From positions 1 through 64,000 of the forward strand of contig NZ_JBHUQE010000001.1 of assembly GCF_042687825.1 (NCBI RefSeq): a stretch of DNA of 64,000 nucleotides, read 5' to 3'. A program made the translations under genes and the position numbers. This document shows positions 42,713-51,245 of this stretch, one piece after another. The stretch is from Sedimentitalea sp042687825. GTDB lineage: Bacteria; Pseudomonadota; Alphaproteobacteria; Rhodobacterales; Rhodobacteraceae. Under the pieces are notes generated by a model that was not told the DNA's origin, searched no databases, and saw only the letters and a list, made by a program, of their open reading frames with translations. Each line of letters opens with the position of its first letter. The first letter of the stretch is position 1.

Positions 42713-43377
42713 GCCAGCACCGCCTGGGTCATATGCCGCTTGCGCCCGTACCCTGGCGCGCGGGTGACGTGAAACCCGGCATCGGCCAGCCCCCGGCGCA
42801 CGAAACCGGCCGCCGTATAGGTCGCCGCGGTGCCCCTCGGCGCGGTGTGCCGCGCCACCCGCGCCATCAATTCGGGCTGCCACAGTTCCGGGTTCTTTGC
42901 CGGCGAAAACCCGTCCAGAAACCAGGCATCGGCGCGACCCGGCCAGTCCGGCAGCGTATCGCGGGCATCGCCGGGGATGACCTGCAGCCGCAGCGTGTCC
43001 AACTCGCATGTCCCGGCCCCGCCCCAGGCGGCCAGAAACCGGTCGCGCCAGGGCGCCAGTTCGGGAAATCCGGCCAACGCCCGCGCCATCGCCTCGGGCG
43101 CCATCGGATAGGCCTCGAAACTGGTAAAGCGCAGGGGCGAGCTTTGCCCGCTCTGCTCCCAGGCGGCCCAGGCGGTCAGCATGTTCAGCCCGGTGCCAAA
43201 ACCCAACTCGGCGATGCGGAACCCGGCGCGGAACCGCTCGGGCAGCCGGTTGCCGGCCAGAAACACGTGCCGGGTCTCGGCCAGACCGTCCTGCAGGCTG
43301 AAATACGGGTCATCAAACCGCGTCGAAACAGGCACCCGCCCGTCGCGCCACTGCAGTTCTGCCTGCTGGTCCTGCAT
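42709..43377 (-). CDS. mnmD: tRNA mnm5s2U34 methyltransferase, stand-alone
   Basis: This 222-residue protein corresponds to the methyltransferase half of E. coli MnmC. It has RIAELGFGTGLNMLTAW as the SAM site, DAWFLDGFSPAKNPELW as the catalytic region and a final YGRKRHM. It completes 5-methylaminomethyl-2-thiouridine at the wobble base of some tRNAs. The oxidase half is a separate gene diverging 64 nt away, so the E. coli fusion is split here. It is followed by a coupled EamA gene. Confidence 0.92.
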   Translation of the reverse strand: MQDQQAELQWRDGRVPVSTRFDDPYFSLQDGLAETRHVFLAGNRLPERFRAGFRIAELGFGTGLNMLTAWAAWEQSGQSSPLRFTSFEAYPMAPEAMARALAGFPELAPWRDRFLAAWGGAGTCELDTLRLQVIPGDARDTLPDWPGRADAWFLDGFSPAKNPELWQPELMARVARHTAPRGTAATYTAAGFVRRGLADAGFHVTRAPGYGRKRHMTQAVLA

Positions 43378-43441
43378 GATAAGGTTCCGTAAGAAAGACC
43401 GGGATCACGGCGATCATTGGCGCAGCGCGGGAGAATTGGCA

Positions 43442-44476
43442 ATGACGGATGTAACGGTGCGCGGCGCGGGCATATTCGGCCTGTCGATCGCCTGGGCCTG
43501 CGCCCGGCGCGGTGCCGTTGTTCAGGTCATCGATCCCGCCGGCCCCGGCGCCGGGGCATCGGGCGGGCTGGTCGGTGCGCTGGCGCCGCATGTGCCCGAG
43601 AACTGGAACGCGAAAAAGGCGTTTCAACTGGACAGCCTGCTGATGTCTGAAACGTTCTGGGCCGAGGTTCAGGCCACCGGCGGCGTTTCCGCCGGCTATG
43701 GCCGCACCGGGCGCGTGCAGCCGATCAACGACGCCCACGCGTTGAACCTGGCGCGGCAACGGGCCGTCAATGCCGAAACCCTGTGGCAGGGACGGGCAAG
43801 CTGGACGGCGCGCCCGGTGGCCGAGATCGGCCCCTTCGCCCCGCCCAGTGCCACCGGCTATGTCATCCATGACACGCTCAGCGCCCGGATGCATCCGCGC
43901 CAGGCCTGCGCGGCTCTGGTGGCCGCGCTTGAAACGATGGGGGTGCCGGTGCGCGACACCGGGACCGACCGCGGCCGGGTAATTCACGCCACCGGCGCGG
44001 CCGGTCTGGCCGACCTGTCACGCGCGATGGGCAAGCCCGTGGGCGGCGCAGTCAAGGGCCAGGCGGCGCTGTTGCGCTTTGATGCCGCCGATGCCCCGCA
44101 GCTGTATGTCGACGGGCTGCATCTGGTGCCCCATGCCGACCACACCCTGGCCATAGGCAGCACCAGCGAGCGGGATTATGAGGACGCGACCGGCACCGAT
44201 GAAGCCCTGGAGGCCCTGATCGAACGTGCGATGACCCTGGTGCCGGTCCTGCATGGCGCGGTGGTGATCGAACGCTGGGCCGGGCTGCGCCCGCGCGCCA
44301 AAAGCCGGGCGCCGATGCTGGGCCCCTATCCGGACCGCCCGGGCCATTTCATCGCCAATGGCGGTTTCAAGATCGGGTTCGGCATGGCGCCGAAAGTCGC
44401 ACAGGTGATGGCCGATCTGGTGCTGGAAGACCAAGATGCGATACCCGATGATTTTCGCGTCTCGGCCTCGCTCTAG
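43442..44476 (+). CDS. FAD-dependent oxidoreductase, MnmC-oxidase-like
   Basis: This 344-residue DAO-family protein has an N-terminal FAD-binding Rossmann motif (VRGAGIFGLSIAWACARRGA) and a C-terminal FIANGGFKIGFGMAPK that closes the flavin site. The family includes D-amino-acid and glycine oxidases and the cmnm5U oxidase half of MnmC. Divergence from mnmD across 64 nt supports the tRNA-modification role (removal of the carboxymethyl group). Glycine or D-amino-acid oxidase is the alternative. The ATG at 43442 gives the expected N-terminus. Confidence 0.82.
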   Translation: MTDVTVRGAGIFGLSIAWACARRGAVVQVIDPAGPGAGASGGLVGALAPHVPENWNAKKAFQLDSLLMSETFWAEVQATGGVSAGYGRTGRVQPINDAHALNLARQRAVNAETLWQGRASWTARPVAEIGPFAPPSATGYVIHDTLSARMHPRQACAALVAALETMGVPVRDTGTDRGRVIHATGAAGLADLSRAMGKPVGGAVKGQAALLRFDAADAPQLYVDGLHLVPHADHTLAIGSTSERDYEDATGTDEALEALIERAMTLVPVLHGAVVIERWAGLRPRAKSRAPMLGPYPDRPGHFIANGGFKIGFGMAPKVAQVMADLVLEDQDAIPDDFRVSASL

Positions 44477-44493
44477 ATATGCGCCGGTCCCGG

Positions 44494-45306
44494 TCAGGCC
44501 AGGTCGGGCACCGCCTGCGCCGTCATGACTGCACGCCCGTCCGGGCCGCGCACCCAAAGGTCGGTGCCGCTGCGACACAGCGTGGCGGTCTCGGAATGCA
44601 ACAGCGCCGAGACCGCCCGGAACGAGAATTGCAGCAGTGGCCCGATCTGATCCTGCGCCATCAGCATCAACAGCTGCGCCAATAGCGGTCCATGCACCAC
44701 CAGCCCGCCATATCCTTCGACGTCGCGGGCATAGTCCAGATCGTAGTGGATACGGTGCCCGTTGAACGTCAGCGCTGAATACCGAAACAGCAGCGTGGTA
44801 TCGAACGTCACATCGCGCCGGTCGGTTTCGTCATCCCGCGCAAGCGGCACGGCCGGCAGCGGCACATCCCGTCCCGGATCCTGCCGATAGACCAGAATCT
44901 GGCGTTCTGTGACGCATAGTTGACTGGCCTGGCGCATCTCGTGGCGCAGGGTGACAAACCCCAGCGGTCCGCTGCGGCCATGCTTGTGCGTCGTCTCCTC
45001 GATCACGCTCAGCCGCTCGGCCGGCTGCCCGGCGATCAGCGGGCGATGAAAGTGCAATTGCCCGGATGCCCACATCCGCCGCGGCAGACCCAGATCCGGG
45101 ATCAGCCCGCCGGTGCGCGGGTGCCCGTCTCGCCCCAGCGCCTCGGGCGGATTCGGGGTCCAGAAATAGAGTTGGTGAAAGAACGGCGGCAACGGCGTGC
45201 CTGCGGCGATATCGGGGGCTCGCCCCAGCGCAACCAGCAGGGCATTTGCGTGGGCCGGATCCATCAGATCGGACTGATGCCCGCTTTCGGGATGATGGGT
45301 TTTCAT
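44494..45306 (-). CDS. MaoC-like acyl-CoA hydratase (mesaconyl-C4/3-methylfumaryl-CoA hydratase type)
   Basis: This 270-residue protein has a double hot-dog fold. The N-terminal half carries GLPRRMWASGQLHFHRPL. The C-terminal half has TFDTTLLFRYSALTFNGHRIHYDLDYA, where the Asn-His pair resembles the hydratase motif, followed by VHGPLLAQLL. Relatives hydrate mesaconyl-C4-CoA or 3-methylfumaryl-CoA in itaconate or 3-hydroxypropionate-type pathways. The start at 45306 gives the family N-terminus. It stands alone, convergent with the FAD oxidoreductase gene (17-nt gap), so its pathway here is unclear. Confidence 0.78.
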   Translation of the reverse strand: MKTHHPESGHQSDLMDPAHANALLVALGRAPDIAAGTPLPPFFHQLYFWTPNPPEALGRDGHPRTGGLIPDLGLPRRMWASGQLHFHRPLIAGQPAERLSVIEETTHKHGRSGPLGFVTLRHEMRQASQLCVTERQILVYRQDPGRDVPLPAVPLARDDETDRRDVTFDTTLLFRYSALTFNGHRIHYDLDYARDVEGYGGLVVHGPLLAQLLMLMAQDQIGPLLQFSFRAVSALLHSETATLCRSGTDLWVRGPDGRAVMTAQAVPDLA

Positions 45307-45386
45307 GCAGCCCAGCCTAAACCCAGGGGACGGCATTGCCAATATCGGCGACATACGACCCGGCAAGCGGCGGAGCTGTGCCCGAT

Positions 45387-45932
45387 TCAGCCGCGTCCGA
45401 TCTCGTCCCGCAATTTCTGCATCAAAGCCCGCAGGGTCTTTTCATAGCGCTCGTTGGTCAGCCGGCCTGCCTCGTCAAACTGCCGGGCGGTCTCGGCGAC
45501 ATGCAGTTCGGGTCCCTGAAGGATGCGTGGCTGGAACGGTACCATGCAGCTGCGCAGTATCGACTGGGCGCGCTCGCCACCGGCCCGGCCGGCCGCGGCC
45601 GACATCACTGCCAGCGGCTTGTCCAGCCACGGGTTGCCCTCGGTCCGGCTCACCCAGTCCAGAGCGTTCTTCAAAACCCCCGAGGGACCCTTGTTGTATT
45701 CCGGAGTGGAGATCACCACCGCATCCGCATCCGCGATCTGCCGCGCCAGCGTCAGAACCGCCGCGGGTACGCCTTGGCTGGTTTCGAGGTCACCGTCATA
45801 CAGCGGCAGGCGCAGATCGGCCTCGACAAACCGGCAGGGACCGAACAGGCGCGCCGCCTCGCGGACCAGCTTGCGGTTGGTCGAGGCTGCGCGCAGCGCC
45901 CCGGCCATGCCCATTAGAACCAATTCGGCCAT
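45387..45932 (-). CDS. NADPH-dependent FMN reductase family protein
   Basis: This 181-residue flavodoxin-fold protein has GMAGALRAASTNRKL as the phosphate-binding loop and STPEYNKGPSGVLKNALDW, the family hallmark that binds the flavin ring. It reduces FMN, quinones or azo compounds, or chromate in some relatives. AAAGG lies before the ATG at 45932; an upstream in-frame start adds seven residues. It is monocistronic. Confidence 0.88.
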   Translation of the reverse strand: MAELVLMGMAGALRAASTNRKLVREAARLFGPCRFVEADLRLPLYDGDLETSQGVPAAVLTLARQIADADAVVISTPEYNKGPSGVLKNALDWVSRTEGNPWLDKPLAVMSAAAGRAGGERAQSILRSCMVPFQPRILQGPELHVAETARQFDEAGRLTNERYEKTLRALMQKLRDEIGRG

Positions 45933-46003
45933 GATCTGCTGCCTTTCTGACAACTCGTTTCGTCCTGGGTCGGCCGCAGCTGCGCCGCCGACCGGAGCGT
46001 GTG

Positions 46004-46663
46004 TCAGCGCTTGTTCGGAATGACGACGATCTCGACCCGCCGGTTTTGCGCCCGGCCCTCGGGCGTCAGGTTCGAGGCAAGCGGCTGTTCTTCGCCCGCC
46101 CCCCGGGTGACGATCCGGTCAAAACCGACACCATTGCTCTGCAGGATATCGGCCACCGCATTGGCGCGACGCAGGGACAGGCCCAGGTTATAGGTGGCGT
46201 CCCCGGTATTGTCGGTGTGCCCGATCACCTGAACCCGGCTGTCGGGATAGCGCAGCAGGTTGTTGGCCACCTTGACCAGATCCGAACGAAGCGAGCTGCG
46301 CACCGCGGCGCTGTCGGTGTCAAAGGTGATGTCCTGCGGCAGCGACACGATCAGCCGGTCGCCGGTATTGGTGATGGTGATCCCGTCATTGGCAAGCTGC
46401 GCGCGCAGTTCCGCCTCTTGCTTGTCCAGTTCGTGACCGATCACGCCCCCGGCGGCAGCACCGGCGGCAGCGCCCAGCAGGATGTTCTTACCTTCGCCGC
46501 CGGTGGCTGCCGACAGGCCGGCACCGACTGCTGCGCCCAGCAGCGCGCCCTGCTTGGCCTTGATGTTCGGATCGGTGCTGTTGCCCAGTATGGACGGATC
46601 GTTGCAGGCGCCCAGTATCGACAGGGTGGCCAGCGCCGCAACAAGAGACTTTGCGTGTTTCAT
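46004..46663 (-). CDS. OmpA-family lipoprotein
   Basis: This 219-residue protein has a lipoprotein signal with lipobox LGAC at about 17-20, then glycine/alanine-rich Gly-zipper segments (GALLGAAVGAGLSAATG, LLGAAAGAAAGG). The C-terminal OmpA domain has the peptidoglycan-binding motif NLGLSLRRANAVADIL and ends with NRRVEIVVIP. It should anchor the outer membrane to the wall, as YiaD and Pal do. It is monocistronic; a related OmpA protein is encoded at 55330-56259. Confidence 0.9.
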   Translation of the reverse strand: MKHAKSLVAALATLSILGACNDPSILGNSTDPNIKAKQGALLGAAVGAGLSAATGGEGKNILLGAAAGAAAGGVIGHELDKQEAELRAQLANDGITITNTGDRLIVSLPQDITFDTDSAAVRSSLRSDLVKVANNLLRYPDSRVQVIGHTDNTGDATYNLGLSLRRANAVADILQSNGVGFDRIVTRGAGEEQPLASNLTPEGRAQNRRVEIVVIPNKR

Positions 46664-46775
46664 GACTTTTCGCCTTCTGCTCGGGTCCCATTCAGAGACC
46701 TATTGCAGCCCCTATAGCATGAGGTCCGCACCAGCGCTCAAGTCACAATGTTGTCGTCCGGCCGTATACTGGTGG

Positions 46776-47648
46776 TCACATTGCCGAAGGTGTCGGTTGT
46801 TCCGCCGGGTCACCATCGGCGCGCGCCGCCTCATAGGCCAGCATCGCGCGCTTGACCGGCAGCCCCCAGTGATAGCCCCCCAACCCGCCGGATTTCCGCA
46901 GCGCCCGATGGCAGGGAATCAGCCAGCTGACCGGGTTGCGCCCCACCGCCGTGCCCACCGCCCGCACCGCCCGCGGGCTGCCCACGGCCTGGGCGATTTC
47001 GGAATAGGTGGTGACCTGGCCCGAGGGGACCCGCAGCAGGGCCTCCCAGACCTTGATCTGAAAAGGGGCGCCGATCAGATGCAGCGCGGTATCGCCCGAT
47101 TGCCGGAACGCGGCCTCGGCCCAGTCCCGCACGGCGGACGCATCCGCGACATGCTCGGCCCGCGGCCAGCGCCCGGCCATGTCCGCCCAGGCCACCTGAC
47201 GCGAGCATTCGGCAGTAAAGGCCACGCCACACAATCCGCGATCGGTGGCCATTACCAGTGCCTCACCGAACGGGCTGTCCATCCAGCCATGGCGAATGAC
47301 CAGACCCTCACCCTTGCGGGCAAATTCACCGGGGCTCATCGCCTCCCAGCGCAGGAACAGATCGTGCAACCGCCCGGTACCGGACAGGCCCAGGCTGTGA
47401 CTGGTCTGCAGCGTGGTAAACCGCTCGCGCAGCAACGTCTTGGCATGCCCCAGCGTCAGGTATTGCTGATAGCGTTTCGGCGAGACCCCGACCCAGCGTG
47501 AAAACAGGCGCTGGAAATGCGCCGGACTCATGTCCATGCGGGCCGCAAGCTGCGCAAGGGTCAGCGTTTCGCCGCCCTGGTCGATCACGTCGATCGCCCG
47601 GCGCATGACACCGTAGTGATAGTCGCGCTCTGACGCTTGAACGTTCAT
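46776..47648 (-). CDS. Ada-like AraC/methylated-DNA-cysteine methyltransferase
   Basis: This 290-residue protein joins an N-terminal AraC-type helix-turn-helix (about 15-110; LAARMDMSPAHFQRLFSRWVG) to a C-terminal O6-alkylguanine-DNA alkyltransferase with the acceptor Cys246 in IPCHRAL and an upstream RAVGTAVGRNP. It repairs O6-methylguanine by irreversible transfer to that Cys. The N-terminal phosphotriester Cys4-zinc domain of full Ada is missing, as in many alphaproteobacterial versions, so methylation-triggered activation may differ. GGAGGTG precedes the ATG; a GTG two codons upstream is possible. Confidence 0.9.
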   Translation of the reverse strand: MNVQASERDYHYGVMRRAIDVIDQGGETLTLAQLAARMDMSPAHFQRLFSRWVGVSPKRYQQYLTLGHAKTLLRERFTTLQTSHSLGLSGTGRLHDLFLRWEAMSPGEFARKGEGLVIRHGWMDSPFGEALVMATDRGLCGVAFTAECSRQVAWADMAGRWPRAEHVADASAVRDWAEAAFRQSGDTALHLIGAPFQIKVWEALLRVPSGQVTTYSEIAQAVGSPRAVRAVGTAVGRNPVSWLIPCHRALRKSGGLGGYHWGLPVKRAMLAYEAARADGDPAEQPTPSAM

Positions 47649-47828
47649 TTCCACCTCCGTCTTCCAACCCCCAGCCTAGGCCCCCCCGGGCGGCTTTTCG
47701 ACCCGATTCCTGCGCAACCCGGCCCCGCAGGCAGATACGCGCGGGCGTGGCAGAATAACACATAGCATTTTTCGAATGCGATGGTATCTCGAACCTGTCC
47801 ATAACCCGATCCCGAAAAGGAGACCCCC

Positions 47829-48260
47829 ATGAAACGGACTTTGACCGGTCTTGCCCTGGCGCTGGGCTGTGCTCTGCCCGCGGTGGCGGACGGCCCCGAC
47901 CGTCTGGTCGCCGTCGTCACCTCGGATCAGCCGCAGGTCCAGCTGATGTCGATGGTGTTGACCAACCAGGCCCTGGCGCAGGGCCACACGGCCCGGATAT
48001 TGCTGTGCGGTGCCGCTGGCGACATCGCGCTGCGCGACGCTCCCGAAAGCGCCATTGCGCCGCAACCGCCCAAGGGGGCCAGTCCGCAGGCCCTGCTGCA
48101 GGCAGCGATGGCCAAGGGCGCAACGGTCGAGGTCTGCGCCATCTACCTGCCGGGCAAGCGCTCCGATGCGTCAGCGCTGATCGACGGCGTCGGTGTTGCC
48201 AAGCCACCGGCGATGGCGGCAGCGCTGACCGCCGACGATACGATCGTCTGGTCGTTCTGA
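47829..48260 (+). CDS. Periplasmic DsrE-like protein
   Basis: This 143-residue protein has a signal peptide (KRTLTGLALALGCALPAVA) and a DsrE/YchN-like fold: LVAVVTSDQPQVQLMSMVL, ARILLCGAAGD and a conserved Cys in ATVEVCAIYLP. DsrE proteins bind or relay sulfur, and exported versions are common and uncharacterised in roseobacters. AAAGGAG precedes the ATG. The gene diverges from the Ada-like gene and precedes nth. Confidence 0.78.
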   Translation: MKRTLTGLALALGCALPAVADGPDRLVAVVTSDQPQVQLMSMVLTNQALAQGHTARILLCGAAGDIALRDAPESAIAPQPPKGASPQALLQAAMAKGATVEVCAIYLPGKRSDASALIDGVGVAKPPAMAAALTADDTIVWSF

Positions 48261-48326
48261 ACGAATGCCGGGACCGGTGCGCCGGTCCCTTGCCCCCGGA
48301 GCCAAGGACGGGCATAGCATGCCGCC

Positions 48327-48971
48327 ATGGCCCGGCAACTCGACTACCATACGATCCGCGAGATTTTCGACCGCTTCCACGCCGCCGACCCCAAACCCCG
48401 GGGCGAGCTTGAGCATGTGAACGCCTATACGCTGGTGGTTGCCGTGGCGCTGTCGGCCCAGGCCACCGATGCCGGCGTCAACAAGGCCACCCGCGCGCTG
48501 TTTCAGATCGCCGACACGCCGCAAAAGATGCTGGATCTGGGCGAAGAGGCGCTGATCGGGCATATCAAGACCATCGGCCTGTATCGCAACAAGGCCAAGA
48601 ACGTGATCCGGCTGTCGCGCATTCTGGTCGATGACTATGACGGCCGGGTCCCCAATTCGCGCGCCGCGCTGCAATCGCTGCCCGGTGTCGGGCGCAAGAC
48701 CGCCAATGTGGTGCTGAACATGTGGTGGCATCACCCGGCCCAAGCCGTGGACACCCATATCTTTCGCGTCGGCAACCGCACCGGGATTGCGCCGGGCAAG
48801 GATGTCGATGCGGTGGAACGCGCCATCGAAGACAATATTCCCGTGGATTTCCAGCAGCACGCCCATCACTGGCTGATTCTGCACGGGCGGTATCACTGCA
48901 AGGCGCGCAAACCGCTGTGCAATACCTGCCTGATCCGCGATCTCTGCCAATACGAGGACAAGACTCTATGA
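48327..48971 (+). CDS. nth: Endonuclease III
   Basis: This 214-residue base-excision enzyme removes oxidised pyrimidines and nicks abasic sites. The helix-hairpin-helix holds the catalytic Lys124 (LPGVGRKTANVV), the catalytic Asp142 is in VDTHIFRV, and the 4Fe-4S loop uses Cys191, 198, 201 and 207. All are present. It overlaps the following sugar-kinase gene by 4 nt (ATGA). Confidence 0.96.
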   Translation: MARQLDYHTIREIFDRFHAADPKPRGELEHVNAYTLVVAVALSAQATDAGVNKATRALFQIADTPQKMLDLGEEALIGHIKTIGLYRNKAKNVIRLSRILVDDYDGRVPNSRAALQSLPGVGRKTANVVLNMWWHHPAQAVDTHIFRVGNRTGIAPGKDVDAVERAIEDNIPVDFQQHAHHWLILHGRYHCKARKPLCNTCLIRDLCQYEDKTL

Positions 48972-49957
48972 AGACATATGACCTGGTCGGCATCGGCAAT
49001 GCGGTTGTCGATGTGATTACTCAATCCGATGACAGCTTTCTGGCGCAGATGGGCATCGAAAAGGGTATCATGCAGCTGGTCGAAAAAGACCGCGCCGAAG
49101 CGCTGTACGGCGCGATGAACGGCCGCGTGCAGACGCCGGGCGGGTCGGTGGCCAATACCGTTGCCGGCGCCGGTGCGCTGGGGCTGGACACGGCGTTTAT
49201 CGGTCGGGTCCGCGACGACGTTCTGGGGCGGTTTTATGCCGCGTCGATGAACGAAACCGGTATCGATTTCGTCAATCCGCCGGTTGCGGATGGCGCTTTG
49301 CCGACCTCGCGGAGCATGATCTTCGTATCGCCGGACGGCGAGCGTTCGATGAACACCTATCTGGGCATATCCACCACCCTGTCCTCGGAGGATGTGCCGG
49401 ACGATGTCACCGAGAACGCACAGCTGATGTTTCTTGAGGGCTATCTGTTCGACCATGATGCCGGCAAGACGGCCTTTCGGCAGGCCGCCCGCGCCACCCG
49501 GGCCGGGGGCGGCAAGACCGGCATCGCCATTTCCGATCCGTTCTGTGTCGACCGGCACCGCGCGGATTTCCTGGCGTTGATCCAGCACGACCTGGATTTC
49601 GTGATCGGCAACGAGGCCGAAATCCAGTCGCTGTTCGAGACCGACCACCTGGACGATGCGCTGATGATGACCGCCGCGCTGTGTCCGCTGGTGGTCTGCA
49701 CCCGCTCGGGCGACGGCGTGACCGTGATGGAGGGCACGTCCCGACTGGATGTTCCGGTGGAAAAGGTGGTGCCCGTCGACGCCACCGGCGCCGGCGATCA
49801 GTTCGCCGCCGGGTTCCTCTATGGTCTGGCCGCCGGCCGCGATCTGGAAACCAGTGCCCGCATCGGCTGTGTCTGCGCCCGCGAGGTGATCGGCCACATC
49901 GGTCCGCGTCCGGAAACCGACATGCCGAAACTGCTGCGCAGCGAAGGGTTGGCCTGA
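48968..49957 (+). CDS. PfkB-family carbohydrate/nucleoside kinase (adenosine-kinase-like)
   Basis: This 329-residue ribokinase-fold kinase has the N-terminal GIGNAVVDVIT and GGSVANTVAGAGALG motifs and the C-terminal anion hole and catalytic Asp in DATGAGDQFAAGFL. The N-terminal pattern is closest to adenosine kinases and related nucleoside kinases of roseobacters. It phosphorylates the sugar hydroxyl of a nucleoside or sugar with ATP. It is coupled to nth by a 4-nt overlap, and the GNAT gene follows 1 nt after its stop. Confidence 0.88.
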   Translation: MKTYDLVGIGNAVVDVITQSDDSFLAQMGIEKGIMQLVEKDRAEALYGAMNGRVQTPGGSVANTVAGAGALGLDTAFIGRVRDDVLGRFYAASMNETGIDFVNPPVADGALPTSRSMIFVSPDGERSMNTYLGISTTLSSEDVPDDVTENAQLMFLEGYLFDHDAGKTAFRQAARATRAGGGKTGIAISDPFCVDRHRADFLALIQHDLDFVIGNEAEIQSLFETDHLDDALMMTAALCPLVVCTRSGDGVTVMEGTSRLDVPVEKVVPVDATGAGDQFAAGFLYGLAAGRDLETSARIGCVCAREVIGHIGPRPETDMPKLLRSEGLA

Positions 49958-49958
49958 G

Positions 49959-50582
49959 ATGGCGTTGAGCGACGGGTTCCACGAGATTCCGCCCGGAAAG
50001 GTCGCCGCCGTGGTCACGCATCTGGAGATGCGCGCGCAGGTGGACAGCCGCCCGGTAACCGCGCCAAAGGGCATCACCCTGCAGCGGATCGGGCGGCCGG
50101 ACCCCGCATGGTATCGTGATCTGTTCTGCCGGGTCGGCGGTCAGGACTGGCTGTGGTTCTCGCGGCTGAACATGGATGACGCCGAGCTGTGCGCCATCCT
50201 GCATGACCCGGATGTCGAGGTCTATGGCCTGATGATCAGCGACTATACGTCAAACCTGATGGACGGGCACGCGGCCGGGTTGCTGGAGCTGGATTTTCGC
50301 GATCCGGACACCTGTGAACTGGCGTTTTTCGGAGTGACCCCGAACCTGATCGGCGCCGGTGCCGGACGACTGATGATGAACCATGCGATCGAACGCGCCT
50401 GGTCGCGTCCGATCAGCCGGTTCCAGGTGCATACCTGTACACTGGACAGCCCCGCCGCCCTGCCGTTTTACCGCCGCAGCGGCTTTGTTCCGGTCCGTCA
50501 GCAGATCGAAATCGCCGACGATCCGCGCCTGGCCGGAAAACTGCCCCGCGAAGCCGGACCCCACGTGCCGATTTTCGACTGA
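49959..50582 (+). CDS. GNAT-family N-acetyltransferase
   Basis: This 207-residue protein has the GNAT acetyl-CoA motif in LIGAGAGRLMMNHAIERAW, preceded by AGLLELDFRDPDTCELAFFGV, and the terminal LPFYRRSGFVPVRQ of motif B. The substrate amine is unknown. It starts 1 nt after the kinase stop, so the nth-kinase-acetyltransferase genes form one operon. Confidence 0.87.
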   Translation: MALSDGFHEIPPGKVAAVVTHLEMRAQVDSRPVTAPKGITLQRIGRPDPAWYRDLFCRVGGQDWLWFSRLNMDDAELCAILHDPDVEVYGLMISDYTSNLMDGHAAGLLELDFRDPDTCELAFFGVTPNLIGAGAGRLMMNHAIERAWSRPISRFQVHTCTLDSPAALPFYRRSGFVPVRQQIEIADDPRLAGKLPREAGPHVPIFD

Positions 50583-50633
50583 TCGCAACCGCCGGTCCTG
50601 CCGTGCCTTCGGACCAAGCGATCCGGCCCGCAG

Positions 50634-51119
50634 CTAGGTCAGATGTGCCTGAAATTCTGCCAGCACCCGTTCATAGACCGCGCGCTTGAACGGCACGATC
50701 TTTTCCACCAACTGGTCGACCGGCTGCCAGCGCCAGGTGGTGAATTCCGGATGCTCGGTCTGGATGTCGACCTGATCGTCGGTCCCCAGAAACCGCATCA
50801 GAAACCATTTCTGTTCCTGCCCGCGATAGCGCCCTTTCCAGATATGCGGCACGATGTCATGCGGCAGATCGTAGGGCAGCCATCCCTGGGTTTCCGCCAG
50901 GATGCGCACCAGATCGGCGGTGACGCCGGTTTCCTCGCGCAGCTCGCGCAGCGCCGCGTCGCGCGGCTCTTCGCCCTTGTCGACACCGCCCTGCGGCATC
51001 TGCCAGGCCTCGGCATGGCGATCATTGCGCTGGCCGACGAAAACGTCCCCGGCGGCGTTCATCAACATCACACCGACGCAGGGGCGATAGGGCAATCTGG
51101 CGATCTCGTCCGGGGTCAT
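50634..51119 (-). CDS. rppH: RNA pyrophosphohydrolase (Nudix)
   Basis: This 161-residue Nudix hydrolase converts 5'-triphosphate mRNA to the monophosphate and starts mRNA decay. It has WQMPQGGVDKGEEPRDAALR, then ELREETGV, the complete Nudix box with its metal-binding glutamates, and the RppH N-terminus PYRPCVGVMLMNAAGDVFVG. The ATG at 51119 matches the family start; the much longer frame upstream lies antisense to the flavin oxidoreductase gene and is rejected. Confidence 0.95.
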   Translation of the reverse strand: MTPDEIARLPYRPCVGVMLMNAAGDVFVGQRNDRHAEAWQMPQGGVDKGEEPRDAALRELREETGVTADLVRILAETQGWLPYDLPHDIVPHIWKGRYRGQEQKWFLMRFLGTDDQVDIQTEHPEFTTWRWQPVDQLVEKIVPFKRAVYERVLAEFQAHLT

Positions 51120-51245
51120 GGTCTGGCTCCTGTTGCGACGGGTTCTGTCTAGCAAGGCTGGTCGTGCGCGCAAGGGTGTGACGCCGCGTTCGGGGTGACA
51201 AGCGCCGCCGCTGCGCCCATGTTGCGGGCAACACAGGAGGTTGTC

